Shown here: positions 1 through 6,930 of the stretch, piece by piece
Numbering within the stretch: position 1 is the first letter of the stretch
How the letters are laid out: every line of letters starts with the position of its first letter
IMG/VR virus record: IMGVR_UViG_3300044825_003714
Location: 1 to 20,793 of that record
DNA length: 20,793 nt
DNA from: a virus
Strand: one strand, 5' to 3'
The notes under the pieces: generated by a model
What the model saw: the letters and a program-made list of their open reading frames with translations, nothing else
Told to the model about the DNA's origin: nothing
The model's database searches: none
Made by a program: the position numbers and the translations under genes

Positions 1-1
1 G

Positions 2-169
2 GTCAACGATCCCGAGCCCAAACCCCACATGGAGCCCACGCCGCGGCGCTACGAGAGTGGTCCCGAAGGTAGCAGCATCACCCTGGGCCGATCGCACGTC
101 GCGACGCTGCCGGACGGGGTGACGACCTTGGAGCTGCCGGCGGGCACCGTGCTCCGAGGCGTGAAGTGA
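2..169 (+). CDS. C-terminal fragment of an unknown phage protein
   Basis: An open frame runs in from the left edge and stops at TGA 167-169, giving 55 residues with no upstream start visible. The translation is GC3-rich and ends with a short repetitive-looking segment (TLPDGVTTLELPAGTVLRG) that could form beta strands. I do not recognise the family. It lies just before a hairpin and before the two putative DNA-binding proteins that precede the terminase genes, so it could end an early or middle operon. An internal ATG at 29 is an alternative start for a 46-residue peptide but has no convincing ribosome-binding site. That it is coding is fairly likely; its role is unknown. Confidence 0.55.
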   Translation, partial: VNDPEPKPHMEPTPRRYESGPEGSSITLGRSHVATLPDGVTTLELPAGTVLRGVK

Positions 170-196
170 TCGAGCAGATGGACGATTGAAAAAGAA

Positions 197-227
197 ACGC
201 CCCGGCCGGTGGAATGGCGCGGGGCGT
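197..227 (-). terminator. GC-rich hairpin, terminator-like on the minus strand
   Basis: ACGCCCCG (197-204) and CGGGGCGT (220-227) form a perfect 8-bp stem around a 15-base loop. On the + strand an A-rich run (188-197) precedes the stem, so on the minus strand the hairpin is followed by a T-rich run, the shape of an intrinsic terminator. No minus-strand gene is credible to the right, so the role is unclear. The same stretch resembles a weak + strand sigma-70 promoter: TTGAAA at 186-191, an 18-base spacer and TGGAAT at 210-215. That would place a start site inside the hairpin and upstream of the gene at 298. I cannot decide between the two readings. Confidence 0.35.
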
Positions 228-297
228 GGTGCTGACGGGCAGCGCGGAGAGAGCGCAACCCCTACCACGACGGGCCGGTCCTGTCGAGGAGCACCGG

Positions 298-1065
298 ATG
301 GAGTCACGCACCTGCAACGCCACGCGCTGCGACCATTGCGGCGCCAAACCGCCTGGATTTAAGCAACAAATCCGCCCTCTCACGCCCGCGACGTTGGCGT
401 GGTTCTTCGGCGAGGCCGCGTCTGCGATGGGCGTCCGCAGCTCACACGGGCCGCTCGTCGACATGGCCATGAGCGGGATTCAGGGGGGCGGCCGTTCCAA
501 CGGCGTCGAAGCTCGCGCGGTCGAGGCCCGTTCGCTGGACGCCGCCGGGCTTCACCGCTGCGTCACGGCACGGCTCGCGCACCTCACGGGGACGCAGCGC
601 AGTATCCTGGAGGCGCTCTACGGCCTCGGCGGCTGGACGCTCGCCCCCGAGCTGGCGCAGATCCGCGCGACGCTCCAGGCCGCCCTCGGCGAGCTCGTGA
701 ACGTCGCCCCGCTCACCGTGGCCGCCCGGCAACACGCCGCGCGTCGCCAGGCTCACCCGCCCGCGCCCCGCAAGGACCGCCCGTCGCAGCCGAAGCGGTC
801 CGTCACGCCGGCGCAGGCTGCTCGTGACTTACTTGCCGCGGACGTGGCGCTCGCCGGCAGTGCCCGTGGTGCCGTGATCGCCGCCGTCGCTCGCGAGGAT
901 CGGACGGAGCTTCAGCAGATCCTCCGCCAGGCCGCCGCGCTCGCCAGGGACGCCCGCGAGGCCGCCGCCGTTGGGGAGGTCCGCCCGAGTGGCAGGGTGC
1001 GCTCCGTGCAGATCGTCGCGCCCGCTCGCCCGCGCCTTGCCTCCGAGGTGTCGCGTGGGGAGTGA
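298..1065 (+). CDS. Putative phage regulatory/DNA-binding protein (unknown family)
   Basis: 255 residues. I chose ATG 298 because GAGGA at 286-290 lies seven bases upstream; the frame stays open to 214 but lacks a comparable site. The N-terminus carries Cys6, Cys11 and Cys14, which could be part of a small metal site. Residues about 84-111 (around LTGTQRSILEALYGLGG) resemble the helical 'scan then branch' segment of sigma-region-4 or antiterminator-Q-like phage regulators, which is an inference from pattern only. The C-terminal half is Ala/Arg-rich helix. The gene overlaps the next one by 11 bases and precedes the terminase genes, the usual place for a late-gene regulator. Coding status is well supported by frame, start site and overlap; function is tentative. 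Confidence 0.6.
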   Translation: MESRTCNATRCDHCGAKPPGFKQQIRPLTPATLAWFFGEAASAMGVRSSHGPLVDMAMSGIQGGGRSNGVEARAVEARSLDAAGLHRCVTARLAHLTGTQRSILEALYGLGGWTLAPELAQIRATLQAALGELVNVAPLTVAARQHAARRQAHPPAPRKDRPSQPKRSVTPAQAARDLLAADVALAGSARGAVIAAVAREDRTELQQILRQAAALARDAREAAAVGEVRPSGRVRSVQIVAPARPRLASEVSRGE

Positions 1066-1612
1066 GGCGCCCGCTGACGTCGCCGTGAAGGGGATCAAGA
1101 GCGTCGCTGGGGTGCTCGGCTGCTCGCCTGCGACCGTTTACGAGCTGCTCGCGCGCCCGTCCGACCCGCTCCGGCTCTTCAGCGCGGACCACGACCGCAG
1201 CCCCTGGCAGCTCCGCTCGCGGCTCGTGGCCTTTCGCCGCCGCTGGCAGTCGCCGGAGAGCATCCCCGAGGCGGACCGCGTGTCCGGGTGGGTCGCCGTC
1301 GCGCGGATCATCGGGACCTCCGTGCGGCTGGCTCAGACGCTGGCGGACCGGAAGGCGGACCCGCTGCCCGTTCTGCGCACCCGGACAGGGCGCGTGTTCG
1401 CGATCCGAGAAGCGTTGCTCGACTGGCTCGACGGGCAGAACCGGCCCCACCGATCGCGGCTCGTCACCGCGAGGAAGCGCGGAGCGGCGAGCGAAGCGGG
1501 TTCGGCGAGGGAGAACACCACCAGAGACCGCGCGCGGAGCGAAACAGGACGCAAAGCGTTCGTCAAGATGGAAAAGAATTGCTCACCCAAGAAAGATCGA
1601 GCGGCTGCATGA
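1055..1612 (+). CDS. Putative tandem helix-turn-helix DNA-binding protein
   Basis: 185 residues from GTG 1055, preceded by GAGG at 1045-1048. The open frame continues upstream only through weaker starts inside the previous gene. Two helix-turn-helix-like segments are visible. Residues about 13-33 (IKSVAGVLGCSPATVYELL) look like a classical HTH. Residues about 77-120 have an excisionase/AlpA-like layout, with VAVARIIGTS followed by a basic wing and a closing REALLDWLDG helix. The C-terminal 50 residues are Arg/Lys/Ser-rich and probably disordered, suiting nucleic-acid binding. It is joined to the terminase small subunit by an ATGA overlap (1609-1612), so it may help terminase recognise DNA or regulate late transcription. 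The exact family is not identified. Confidence 0.6.
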   Translation: MGSEAPADVAVKGIKSVAGVLGCSPATVYELLARPSDPLRLFSADHDRSPWQLRSRLVAFRRRWQSPESIPEADRVSGWVAVARIIGTSVRLAQTLADRKADPLPVLRTRTGRVFAIREALLDWLDGQNRPHRSRLVTARKRGAASEAGSARENTTRDRARSETGRKAFVKMEKNCSPKKDRAAA

Positions 1613-2523
1613 GCGAGAAGGCGTGCTGCGCCCTCGGACGGCGAGCGGACGTCGGTGCAATCAACGCGGCGCTTCGATCGGGCATGGGCGTCCGTGCGGT
1701 GGCCAAGCTCTACGGGGTCGGCAAGACCAGCGTTGGGGACCATCGAGCGATCTGCCTGAAGCTGGATCCTGTCTCGGCTGCTCCCGTGCCCCCGGACCCG
1801 CCGCCGTCCCCGTCCCCGAGGGAGACCCCGAAGGAGGAGTCGAAGCCGGACGGTGTCCGCGGACAGTCCGGACAGGTGTCCGGTGCCCCGCGCGCGCGAC
1901 TAGCGATGGACCCTAGCGAGGCGAAATCGTTCGTAGAACAGTCGCTTGTGTGCGCGGACATGATCGCCGAGGGGAAGTGGTTTGGCCGGCCCTCTGTCCG
2001 GCACCTGTCCGCGCTTTGGGGCCTGTCCGCGGACGCTGTCCGGGACCGTCACCAAGCTGGTGTCGTGGCGGCGCAGGCGGACCGAGGGCGCATCGAAGCC
2101 GAGCGACAAGTGGCGATCGGCGCGTTCCAGGAACAAGAGCGGATCGCGCTTGAGGCCTTCGAGGCGAGCAAGAGCGTGCTCGACGAGGAGGGCAACCCGC
2201 TCTCCACCGCGGGCGAGCCAAAGTTCCTCGCGGTTGCCCAGAAGGCACGGGCGGAGATCGCGAAGATCGCTGGCTGCGTGGCGCCGCCTCAGTCGGTCGT
2301 CGTGAACTTCGGCACGGACCCTGCGTTCGTGGCTGCCGCTCGGCGGTACGTGGAGACCGTGGAGGGCGTGCTCGGGTCGCCCGCGCCAATTGTTGCGCGC
2401 GTATCCGCTCGCCTCGGTGAGGTGGCACCCGACGTGGTGGAGGCGGTCCTCGACGCGGCGGCAGACCTGCTCGCGGAGCGCCTCGCGCCTTCAACCGCCC
2501 CCGCGCTCCCGGAGGCGACGTGA
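1609..2523 (+). CDS. terS: Terminase small subunit (putative)
   Basis: 304 residues from ATG 1609. The open frame extends far upstream, but there it only shadows the preceding gene, and the ATGA overlap marks the real start. Residues 12-45 form an HTH (GMGVRAVAKLYGVGKTS). Residues about 54-96 are a Pro/Ser/Gly linker, 128-148 hold a second HTH-like stretch, and 150-230 are helical and charged, as expected for the oligomerising core. Small terminase subunits recognise the packaging site and hand DNA to the large subunit, whose gene starts at GTG 2520 and overlaps the end of this one. The assignment rests on HTH content and position; the sequence is not strongly diagnostic alone. The coding region contains an unusual run of TGTCCG hexamers, listed separately. 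Confidence 0.75.
   Translation: MSEKACCALGRRADVGAINAALRSGMGVRAVAKLYGVGKTSVGDHRAICLKLDPVSAAPVPPDPPPSPSPRETPKEESKPDGVRGQSGQVSGAPRARLAMDPSEAKSFVEQSLVCADMIAEGKWFGRPSVRHLSALWGLSADAVRDRHQAGVVAAQADRGRIEAERQVAIGAFQEQERIALEAFEASKSVLDEEGNPLSTAGEPKFLAVAQKARAEIAKIAGCVAPPQSVVVNFGTDPAFVAAARRYVETVEGVLGSPAPIVARVSARLGEVAPDVVEAVLDAAADLLAERLAPSTAPALPEAT
1854..2042. repeat. Cluster of nine TGTCCG/CGGACA hexamers, candidate packaging (pac) site
   Basis: TGTCCG occurs at 1854, 1877, 1995, 2006, 2024 and 2037 on the + strand. Its complement CGGACA occurs at 1860, 1869 and 1955. Copies 1854 and 1860 abut into a 12-bp palindrome (TGTCCGCGGACA). The copies form two groups, four in 1854-1882 and four in 1995-2042, with one between at 1955. 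They fall in two different codon phases, so they are not a by-product of repeated amino acids. Two more copies lie upstream at 1281 and 1382. Elsewhere in the window I noticed only about a dozen scattered copies. The layout inside a small-terminase gene recalls the P1 pac site. Confidence 0.5.
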
Positions 2524-4139
2524 CGCCCGACGAGGCCTTCGCGGGGTTCGTGGCCCTGCATCACCAGCGTCGCGCGGAGAGAAAGAAGGCGCTCCCAAAG
2601 TGGAGCCCGCAGCCTGGACCGCAGACGTTTTGCTACGGAGCGGACCACGTCGAGCAGATCCTATACGGCGGCCAAGTGGGCGGGGGCAAGTCGGATATGC
2701 TCGTTGCGCTTGCGGCGAAGTGGCTCGATCGCCCTGGCTTCAACGCGATCATCTTCCGTCGCGAGACGCCGCAACTCGACAACCTGCTGAAGAAGGCCCG
2801 CGAAATCTACAAGTTCGGCCGACCCGGCAAGAGCGCCCCATCGATCCCCATTGCTCGGGAGAACCTCAACGACCATCGCTGGCGCGTAGACGGTGGTGGG
2901 CAGGTTCGTTTCTGGCATTGCCAGCGCGAGGACGATGCTCGCGCCCACGATGGTGACGAGTTTCAATACATTGGCTTCGATGAGCTGACGCACTTCCTCG
3001 AGTCACAGTTCGACAATCTCGTGATGCGTCTCCGAGGCTCAACGGCAGGCCTTCCTCGCATCGTGCGCGCGACCACGAACCCGGGCGGGCCGGGCGCGGA
3101 ATGGGTGAAGCGCCGATGGGGGCCGTGGCTGGACAAGAAGTTCCGCTGCGACGATTGGGAAGAGCATTGGACCGATGCTTACGGCGCGGAGCGCGTCACG
3201 CGCGGTAAGGGCCTCCCTCCGCGATTTGATGCGCGCGGCAACCCACTTCCGCCCGCCGAGGGGGGACAAGTGCTCTATGTGAGCATGTTCGGCTCGACCG
3301 AGCGGTTCAGTACGGAGCCGTTCGACGCGATGGGCGCCGCCGCGCTCTCGCGCACGTTCGTTCCGGCGAAGCTGTCGGACAACCCCGCCTTGCTAAAAGA
3401 GGACCCGGGTTACCTCGCGCGCATCCGAGCGGGCAAAGACCCTGTGCGCCGAAAGCAACTCGAAGAGGGCGATTGGGACGTCGCCTATGGAGCAGGCGAG
3501 GTGTTCAAGCGCGCGTGGTTCGAGATCGTGGACGCGGTGCCGCCCGGTCGCGCCGTCCGGTGTCGTGCGTGGGATCTCGCGGGCACCGAGCCGAGCACGG
3601 GCAATGCGGATCCCGACTGGACGCGCGGCGTGAAGCTCGCGAAGCACGAGGACGGGTTCTACTACGTCGAGCACCTCGTGGGGCGGCGCGCGCATCCGGG
3701 CGTTGTGGAGCAGCTCGTGAAGAGCACCGCAAACGAGGACGGCAAGACGACGCGCGTTCGAATACCAATCGATCCGGCGCAGGCGGGGAAGGCGCAGGCG
3801 TCCAACTTTGTGCGCCTTCTGGAGGGGTTCGATGTGCACACCGTCTCGACGAGCGGGCGTGGCGACAAGCTCACCCGCGCAGGCATCGTCGCGGCGCAGG
3901 TGTCCCCGCAGAGTACTGGCGGCACGTTTGGGCGATTCCGGATCGTGCGCGGGTCGTGGAACGCGGAGTTCTTGGACGAGCTCGAAGCATTCCCCGATGG
4001 GCCGCACGATGACATCGCGGATGCGTTCTCGGATGCGCACGATGAACTGACCGACACAATGCTCGCGCCTCCTCCGCCGCCCGAGCCACTCCCGCAAACG
4101 GACTGGCGCAGCGCGGGCCGAGGATACGGGCCGGGGTAG
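2520..4139 (+). CDS. terL: Terminase large subunit (packaging ATPase/nuclease)
   Basis: 539 residues from GTG 2520, with GGAGG at 2511-2515. This is the motor that pumps DNA into the prohead through the portal and cuts the concatemer. The ATPase half shows Walker A at residues 51-58 (GQVGGGKS), Walker B at 151-156 (IGFDEL) with the catalytic Glu, and a coupling motif at about 184-190 (ATTNPGG). The RNase H-like nuclease half keeps all three acidic positions: Asp352 (AWDLAG), Asp418 (PIDPAQAGK) and Asp497/Asp498 plus Asp501 (HDDIADA). Nothing is truncated. The Walker A form matches the GxxGGGKS type of many headful-like terminases rather than what I recall of Mu gp28. The protein ends in a Pro-rich tail, and a 196-base gap follows. 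Confidence 0.95.
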   Translation: MTPDEAFAGFVALHHQRRAERKKALPKWSPQPGPQTFCYGADHVEQILYGGQVGGGKSDMLVALAAKWLDRPGFNAIIFRRETPQLDNLLKKAREIYKFGRPGKSAPSIPIARENLNDHRWRVDGGGQVRFWHCQREDDARAHDGDEFQYIGFDELTHFLESQFDNLVMRLRGSTAGLPRIVRATTNPGGPGAEWVKRRWGPWLDKKFRCDDWEEHWTDAYGAERVTRGKGLPPRFDARGNPLPPAEGGQVLYVSMFGSTERFSTEPFDAMGAAALSRTFVPAKLSDNPALLKEDPGYLARIRAGKDPVRRKQLEEGDWDVAYGAGEVFKRAWFEIVDAVPPGRAVRCRAWDLAGTEPSTGNADPDWTRGVKLAKHEDGFYYVEHLVGRRAHPGVVEQLVKSTANEDGKTTRVRIPIDPAQAGKAQASNFVRLLEGFDVHTVSTSGRGDKLTRAGIVAAQVSPQSTGGTFGRFRIVRGSWNAEFLDELEAFPDGPHDDIADAFSDAHDELTDTMLAPPPPPEPLPQTDWRSAGRGYGPG

Positions 4140-4335
4140 CACCGCCTGCACATCGCGTCTCCGAATACCGAAAAACGTAGGCCCGGCGCGCGTCGCTTTT
4201 GGTCATCGCTGCGCTTGCCGTGACGGCCGAAACGCCTACCTTGTTCCTACGCTGCGCGCGTTCGCTCCCCACCTCCGAGCAACGCGGACGCCCCTGTGAT
4301 CGTCGCCGCCGCGCGACCTTTCGCGGAGATTTCTC
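4140..4335 (+). promoter_or_regulatory. Longest gene-free stretch; possible start of a head-gene transcript
   Basis: These 196 bases between terL and the next gene contain no believable reading frame. A weak sigma-70-like pair is present: TTGCCG at 4215-4220, a 16-base spacer and TACCTT at 4237-4242. I see no clear terminator; a short T-run near 4197-4200 lacks a good stem. The last bases (GGAGA at 4325-4329) are the ribosome-binding site of the gene at 4336. Because nearly all other junctions in the block overlap or touch, a gap this size most likely hosts a regulatory element such as a promoter or processing site. The exact element is a guess. Confidence 0.3.
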
Positions 4336-5103
4336 ATGCCCCGAGACTACGGCGACACACTCAGCAACGAGCTTGCGCTCCAACTCGGCCCGTCTGTGGC
4401 CACCACGGCGGCGCTCGCTGCTCTCCCCGCGGTCGACAAGCCCGACAACCAGATCCGCCTCGTGCGCGCCGATCGCTCCCTGTGGGTCTATCGCCTCGCG
4501 ACGGGCGACTGGGTTCCGTTTGGCACAGGCAGCACCGGCCCGATCTACACGCAGGAGTTCGCGGCGCCCGCGGCGGCCAGCACCACGGCGCTCAAGACGG
4601 CCACGGCGACCGTCGCGAGCACGGTGACGCTCACCGCGTCGGACCTGCTCGCGGGCGGCAAGACGGCGCTCGCCGCCTTCCCGCGCAACATCACCTTCAC
4701 CACGGCCGGCGGCACCGCGTCGGATGCTCCAGCGTCCGCCGTGATCACTGGTACGGACATCGACGACAACGCGCTCACGGAAACGGTGACCCTCTCGCAA
4801 ACGGCGGCCACCGCCTCGGGCGTGAAGGCGTTCAAGACGATCACGTCGATCGCGTACGCGGCCGCCGACGGCACGGGCGCCACGATCGCGATCGGCATCG
4901 GCTCGGTCTTCGGCCTCGCGAAGAAGGCGAAGGTCCGCCAGGACGGTCCCGTCGTGTTCGCGCAGACGCTCGACGGCGCGGTCGTCACCAACGGCACGTT
5001 CGTCGTGCCCGCGACTGGTGCGCCCTATGGCACGTGGTCGCCGAACACGGCCCCGAACGCGTCGCACAACTACGTGGTCGCGTATGAGTGGGACCTGAGC
5101 TGA
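4336..5103 (+). CDS. Beta-rich putative virion protein with a repeated Ig-like domain
   Basis: 255 residues from ATG 4336, with GGAGA six bases upstream. Residues about 1-70 hold a short helix and then strands; residues about 88-185 form a Thr/Ala/Gly-rich beta domain. Its signature is ITGTDIDDNALTETVTLS, then KAFKTITSI, then ATIAIGIGSVFGL. The same domain recurs in the proteins at 11270 and, more weakly, 12600. The C-terminal 60 residues (TLDGAVVTNGTFVVPATG, then SPNTAPNASHNYVV) look like an outward-facing strand-rich module. There are no catalytic motifs, signal peptide or membrane segment. The content suggests a virion surface, head-fibre or decoration protein. Its position between terminase and portal is unusual for a fibre. 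Coding is certain; the role is inferred. Confidence 0.7.
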   Translation: MPRDYGDTLSNELALQLGPSVATTAALAALPAVDKPDNQIRLVRADRSLWVYRLATGDWVPFGTGSTGPIYTQEFAAPAAASTTALKTATATVASTVTLTASDLLAGGKTALAAFPRNITFTTAGGTASDAPASAVITGTDIDDNALTETVTLSQTAATASGVKAFKTITSIAYAAADGTGATIAIGIGSVFGLAKKAKVRQDGPVVFAQTLDGAVVTNGTFVVPATGAPYGTWSPNTAPNASHNYVVAYEWDLS

Positions 5104-5107
5104 TCCC

Positions 5108-6634
5108 GTGTCCGACTCCGCCGCTCGCAGCGGCCCCTTTGCGTCGTTGACGGCGTTGGCGGCGGGCTTCTTCTCGCGCGCGTCGCAGGCGCTCGCCGGT
5201 CCACCGACGGCCGCCGAGAAGCCGCGCCCGCTCTCACAGCAGCTTCTTTACGTCGGCGTCCAGACCCCGAGCGACGTCGCGAGCCTCATGCGGCTCGCCG
5301 ACACGGGGTACATGTACCGGCTCTGCGACTTTTTCGAGGAACAGCGCAACCGCGACTGCCACCTCAACACGGTCGTCTACCGTCGCGAACACGCCCTTTC
5401 GACTGTTGGTTGGCAGATCGTGCCGGCTAGCGAGAAGCGTCGCGACCTGAAGATCGCGGCGTGGCTCGAGGACGCGATCAAGCGAATGGGCGACGTCGAG
5501 CACCGCGAGGCGCGTGCGCAGGGGTTGGAGCTTCGGCCGTTCGCTGATCTCGTGGTCCATCTCAACGGCGCCACGATCCCCGGCTACGCCGCATCCGAGG
5601 TGCTCTACGCGAAGACGCAGGGGTGCATTGTCCCCGCCGGTGCACTCCCCATGGGCGCGCGCCGTTTTGTGTTCTCGCAAATCGACGGCTCGCTCCGTTG
5701 GTTCGACGCGACGGGTCCTGTCGACGGCGTCGCGTATCCAGGCAAGGACCTCCTTCGGGACTACGCTCCCGGTCGCTTCATCGTTCACCGCCCCCGTATC
5801 AACGGCGCCGCTGGCCCTCGCGAGGGGCTCATGCGCCCGCTGACGTGGGCGAGCATGTTCCGCACGTGGGACATCGGCGACTGGTTGAAGCTCGCGGAGT
5901 TGGCCTGGAAGCCGTACCGATGGGGCACCTATCAGCCCGGCGCCGGCTCCGAGGATATTGCCGCGCTCGACAAGGCGCTGAACCTGCTGATGTCGCAGGG
6001 CTGGACGCGGATCAGCGAGCGCACCGCGCTCAACATCAAGTTCCCCGAGAACACCGCAGCGGCCGGCGGAGGCCAGCACGAAGCGCTCGCCCGGTTCCTC
6101 GCCGAAGAGATGAGCAAGGCGGCCACGGGCCACACGCTCACCGTCGAGGAGGGCAAGAAGGGCACGGCGCGCACCGCCGGCACCGCGGAGAACGTCTCAC
6201 ACGGCGTCCTCGAGATCGATGCGCGCGCCGAAGAGGGGACGATCCAGCGCCACCTTGTCGCTCCGCTCGTCCGCGCGAACTTCGGCAATGTGCCGATACC
6301 CCGCTTCGTCTTCGTGACCGAGCTCGGAAGTGACGTTGTTGCAATGTCCACCGCGCTCGCCTTGCTCGTCGAAAAAGCGGGCCTCAAAGGCGTCTCCGCT
6401 TCGTGGGTCCGGTCAATGCTTGGCGCCCCCGAGCCAGACGAAGGCGAGGAAGTCCTCGGCGGCGTGCTTTGGACGCCTCCCACGGAGACCGAGGCCAAAC
6501 AACAAGAAGAGGCCGAGACGGAGCCAGCTAACGACAACGAGCCAGACGCGTCCGAAGAGAGTTTGAAGACCGCGCTTCGGAACTACCGGGTGGACCGCGT
6601 GCTCATCGCCGCTGGGATGCGGAAAGCAGCATGA
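5108..6634 (+). CDS. Portal protein, Mu gp29-like (DUF935)
   Basis: 508 residues from GTG 5108, four bases after the previous stop; the Shine-Dalgarno is weak, so translation may be coupled. Portal proteins form the dodecameric ring at one capsid vertex through which DNA enters and leaves. Residues about 55-400 match the DUF935 layout. The hallmark is an RFIVHRPRINGAAGPREG loop near 223-240, followed by LMRPLTWASMFRTWDIGDWL and an aromatic RWGTYQPGAG strand near 271-280. A Glu-rich acidic tail follows (about 440-490), ending in a short basic helix. Length is close to that of Mu gp29-type portals. The gene sits after terL as expected and overlaps the next small gene by ATGA. Confidence 0.92.
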   Translation: MSDSAARSGPFASLTALAAGFFSRASQALAGPPTAAEKPRPLSQQLLYVGVQTPSDVASLMRLADTGYMYRLCDFFEEQRNRDCHLNTVVYRREHALSTVGWQIVPASEKRRDLKIAAWLEDAIKRMGDVEHREARAQGLELRPFADLVVHLNGATIPGYAASEVLYAKTQGCIVPAGALPMGARRFVFSQIDGSLRWFDATGPVDGVAYPGKDLLRDYAPGRFIVHRPRINGAAGPREGLMRPLTWASMFRTWDIGDWLKLAELAWKPYRWGTYQPGAGSEDIAALDKALNLLMSQGWTRISERTALNIKFPENTAAAGGGQHEALARFLAEEMSKAATGHTLTVEEGKKGTARTAGTAENVSHGVLEIDARAEEGTIQRHLVAPLVRANFGNVPIPRFVFVTELGSDVVAMSTALALLVEKAGLKGVSASWVRSMLGAPEPDEGEEVLGGVLWTPPTETEAKQQEEAETEPANDNEPDASEESLKTALRNYRVDRVLIAAGMRKAA

Positions 6635-6930
6635 GCGACACCCTCGGCACGGCCCCGTATACAAGCGCTCCGACGTTGTCGTGGTGGGAACGACTCGTTA
6701 CGTGGTGGCGTACCGGCAACGGTGGTGCTGTCATCGAGCCGACGTGGACACCCGCCAAACCGCCCGCTGCGCAACGCGCATGCGGCGAGTTCCACTGCGG
6801 CCATTGCCCACACGAAGAGTATCGCGGCATTGATAACGACCATGCACGTCTGGAGCGCCACGCACACCGTCGCAGCGTCCGCCCGCTCGTGATCCCGCTG
6901 GCCCCACCGAACGACTGGATTTTGAAGTGA
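6631..6930 (+). CDS. Small Trp- and Cys-rich protein of unknown function
   Basis: 99 residues, started by ATGA overlapping the portal stop and ended by GTGA overlapping the Dps-like gene, which is good evidence that it is real. The N-terminal third has an aromatic cluster (SWWERLVTWWRTGNGG, residues 17-32), amphipathic rather than clearly membrane-spanning. The middle has Cys51, Cys56, Cys59 and His61 (CGEFHCGHCPH), spaced like a possible metal site, followed by a His/Arg-rich run. I do not recognise the family. It occupies, with the Dps-like gene, the place where Mu-type phages normally carry the MuF minor head protein, so a head-assembly or Dps-partner role is possible but unproven. Confidence 0.65.
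   Translation: MSDTLGTAPYTSAPTLSWWERLVTWWRTGNGGAVIEPTWTPAKPPAAQRACGEFHCGHCPHEEYRGIDNDHARLERHAHRRSVRPLVIPLAPPNDWILK

Noticed and set aside
1550-1563. Small inverted repeat ACGC-AAA-GCGT near the end of the tandem HTH gene
   Set aside because: Only a 4-5 bp stem inside coding sequence, likely by chance.
1288-1608. Upstream extension of the small terminase frame
   Set aside because: This part is a different-frame shadow of the tandem HTH gene; the ATGA junction at 1609 is the better start.
4186-4202. T-run after a GC-rich stretch behind the large terminase gene
   Set aside because: I could not build a convincing stem before the four Ts, so an intrinsic terminator is not supported.
3871-5067. 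Minus-strand open frame (398 codons) spanning the terminase end and the next gene
   Set aside because: It crosses two genes and the gap between them, and its translation is Arg-rich low complexity.
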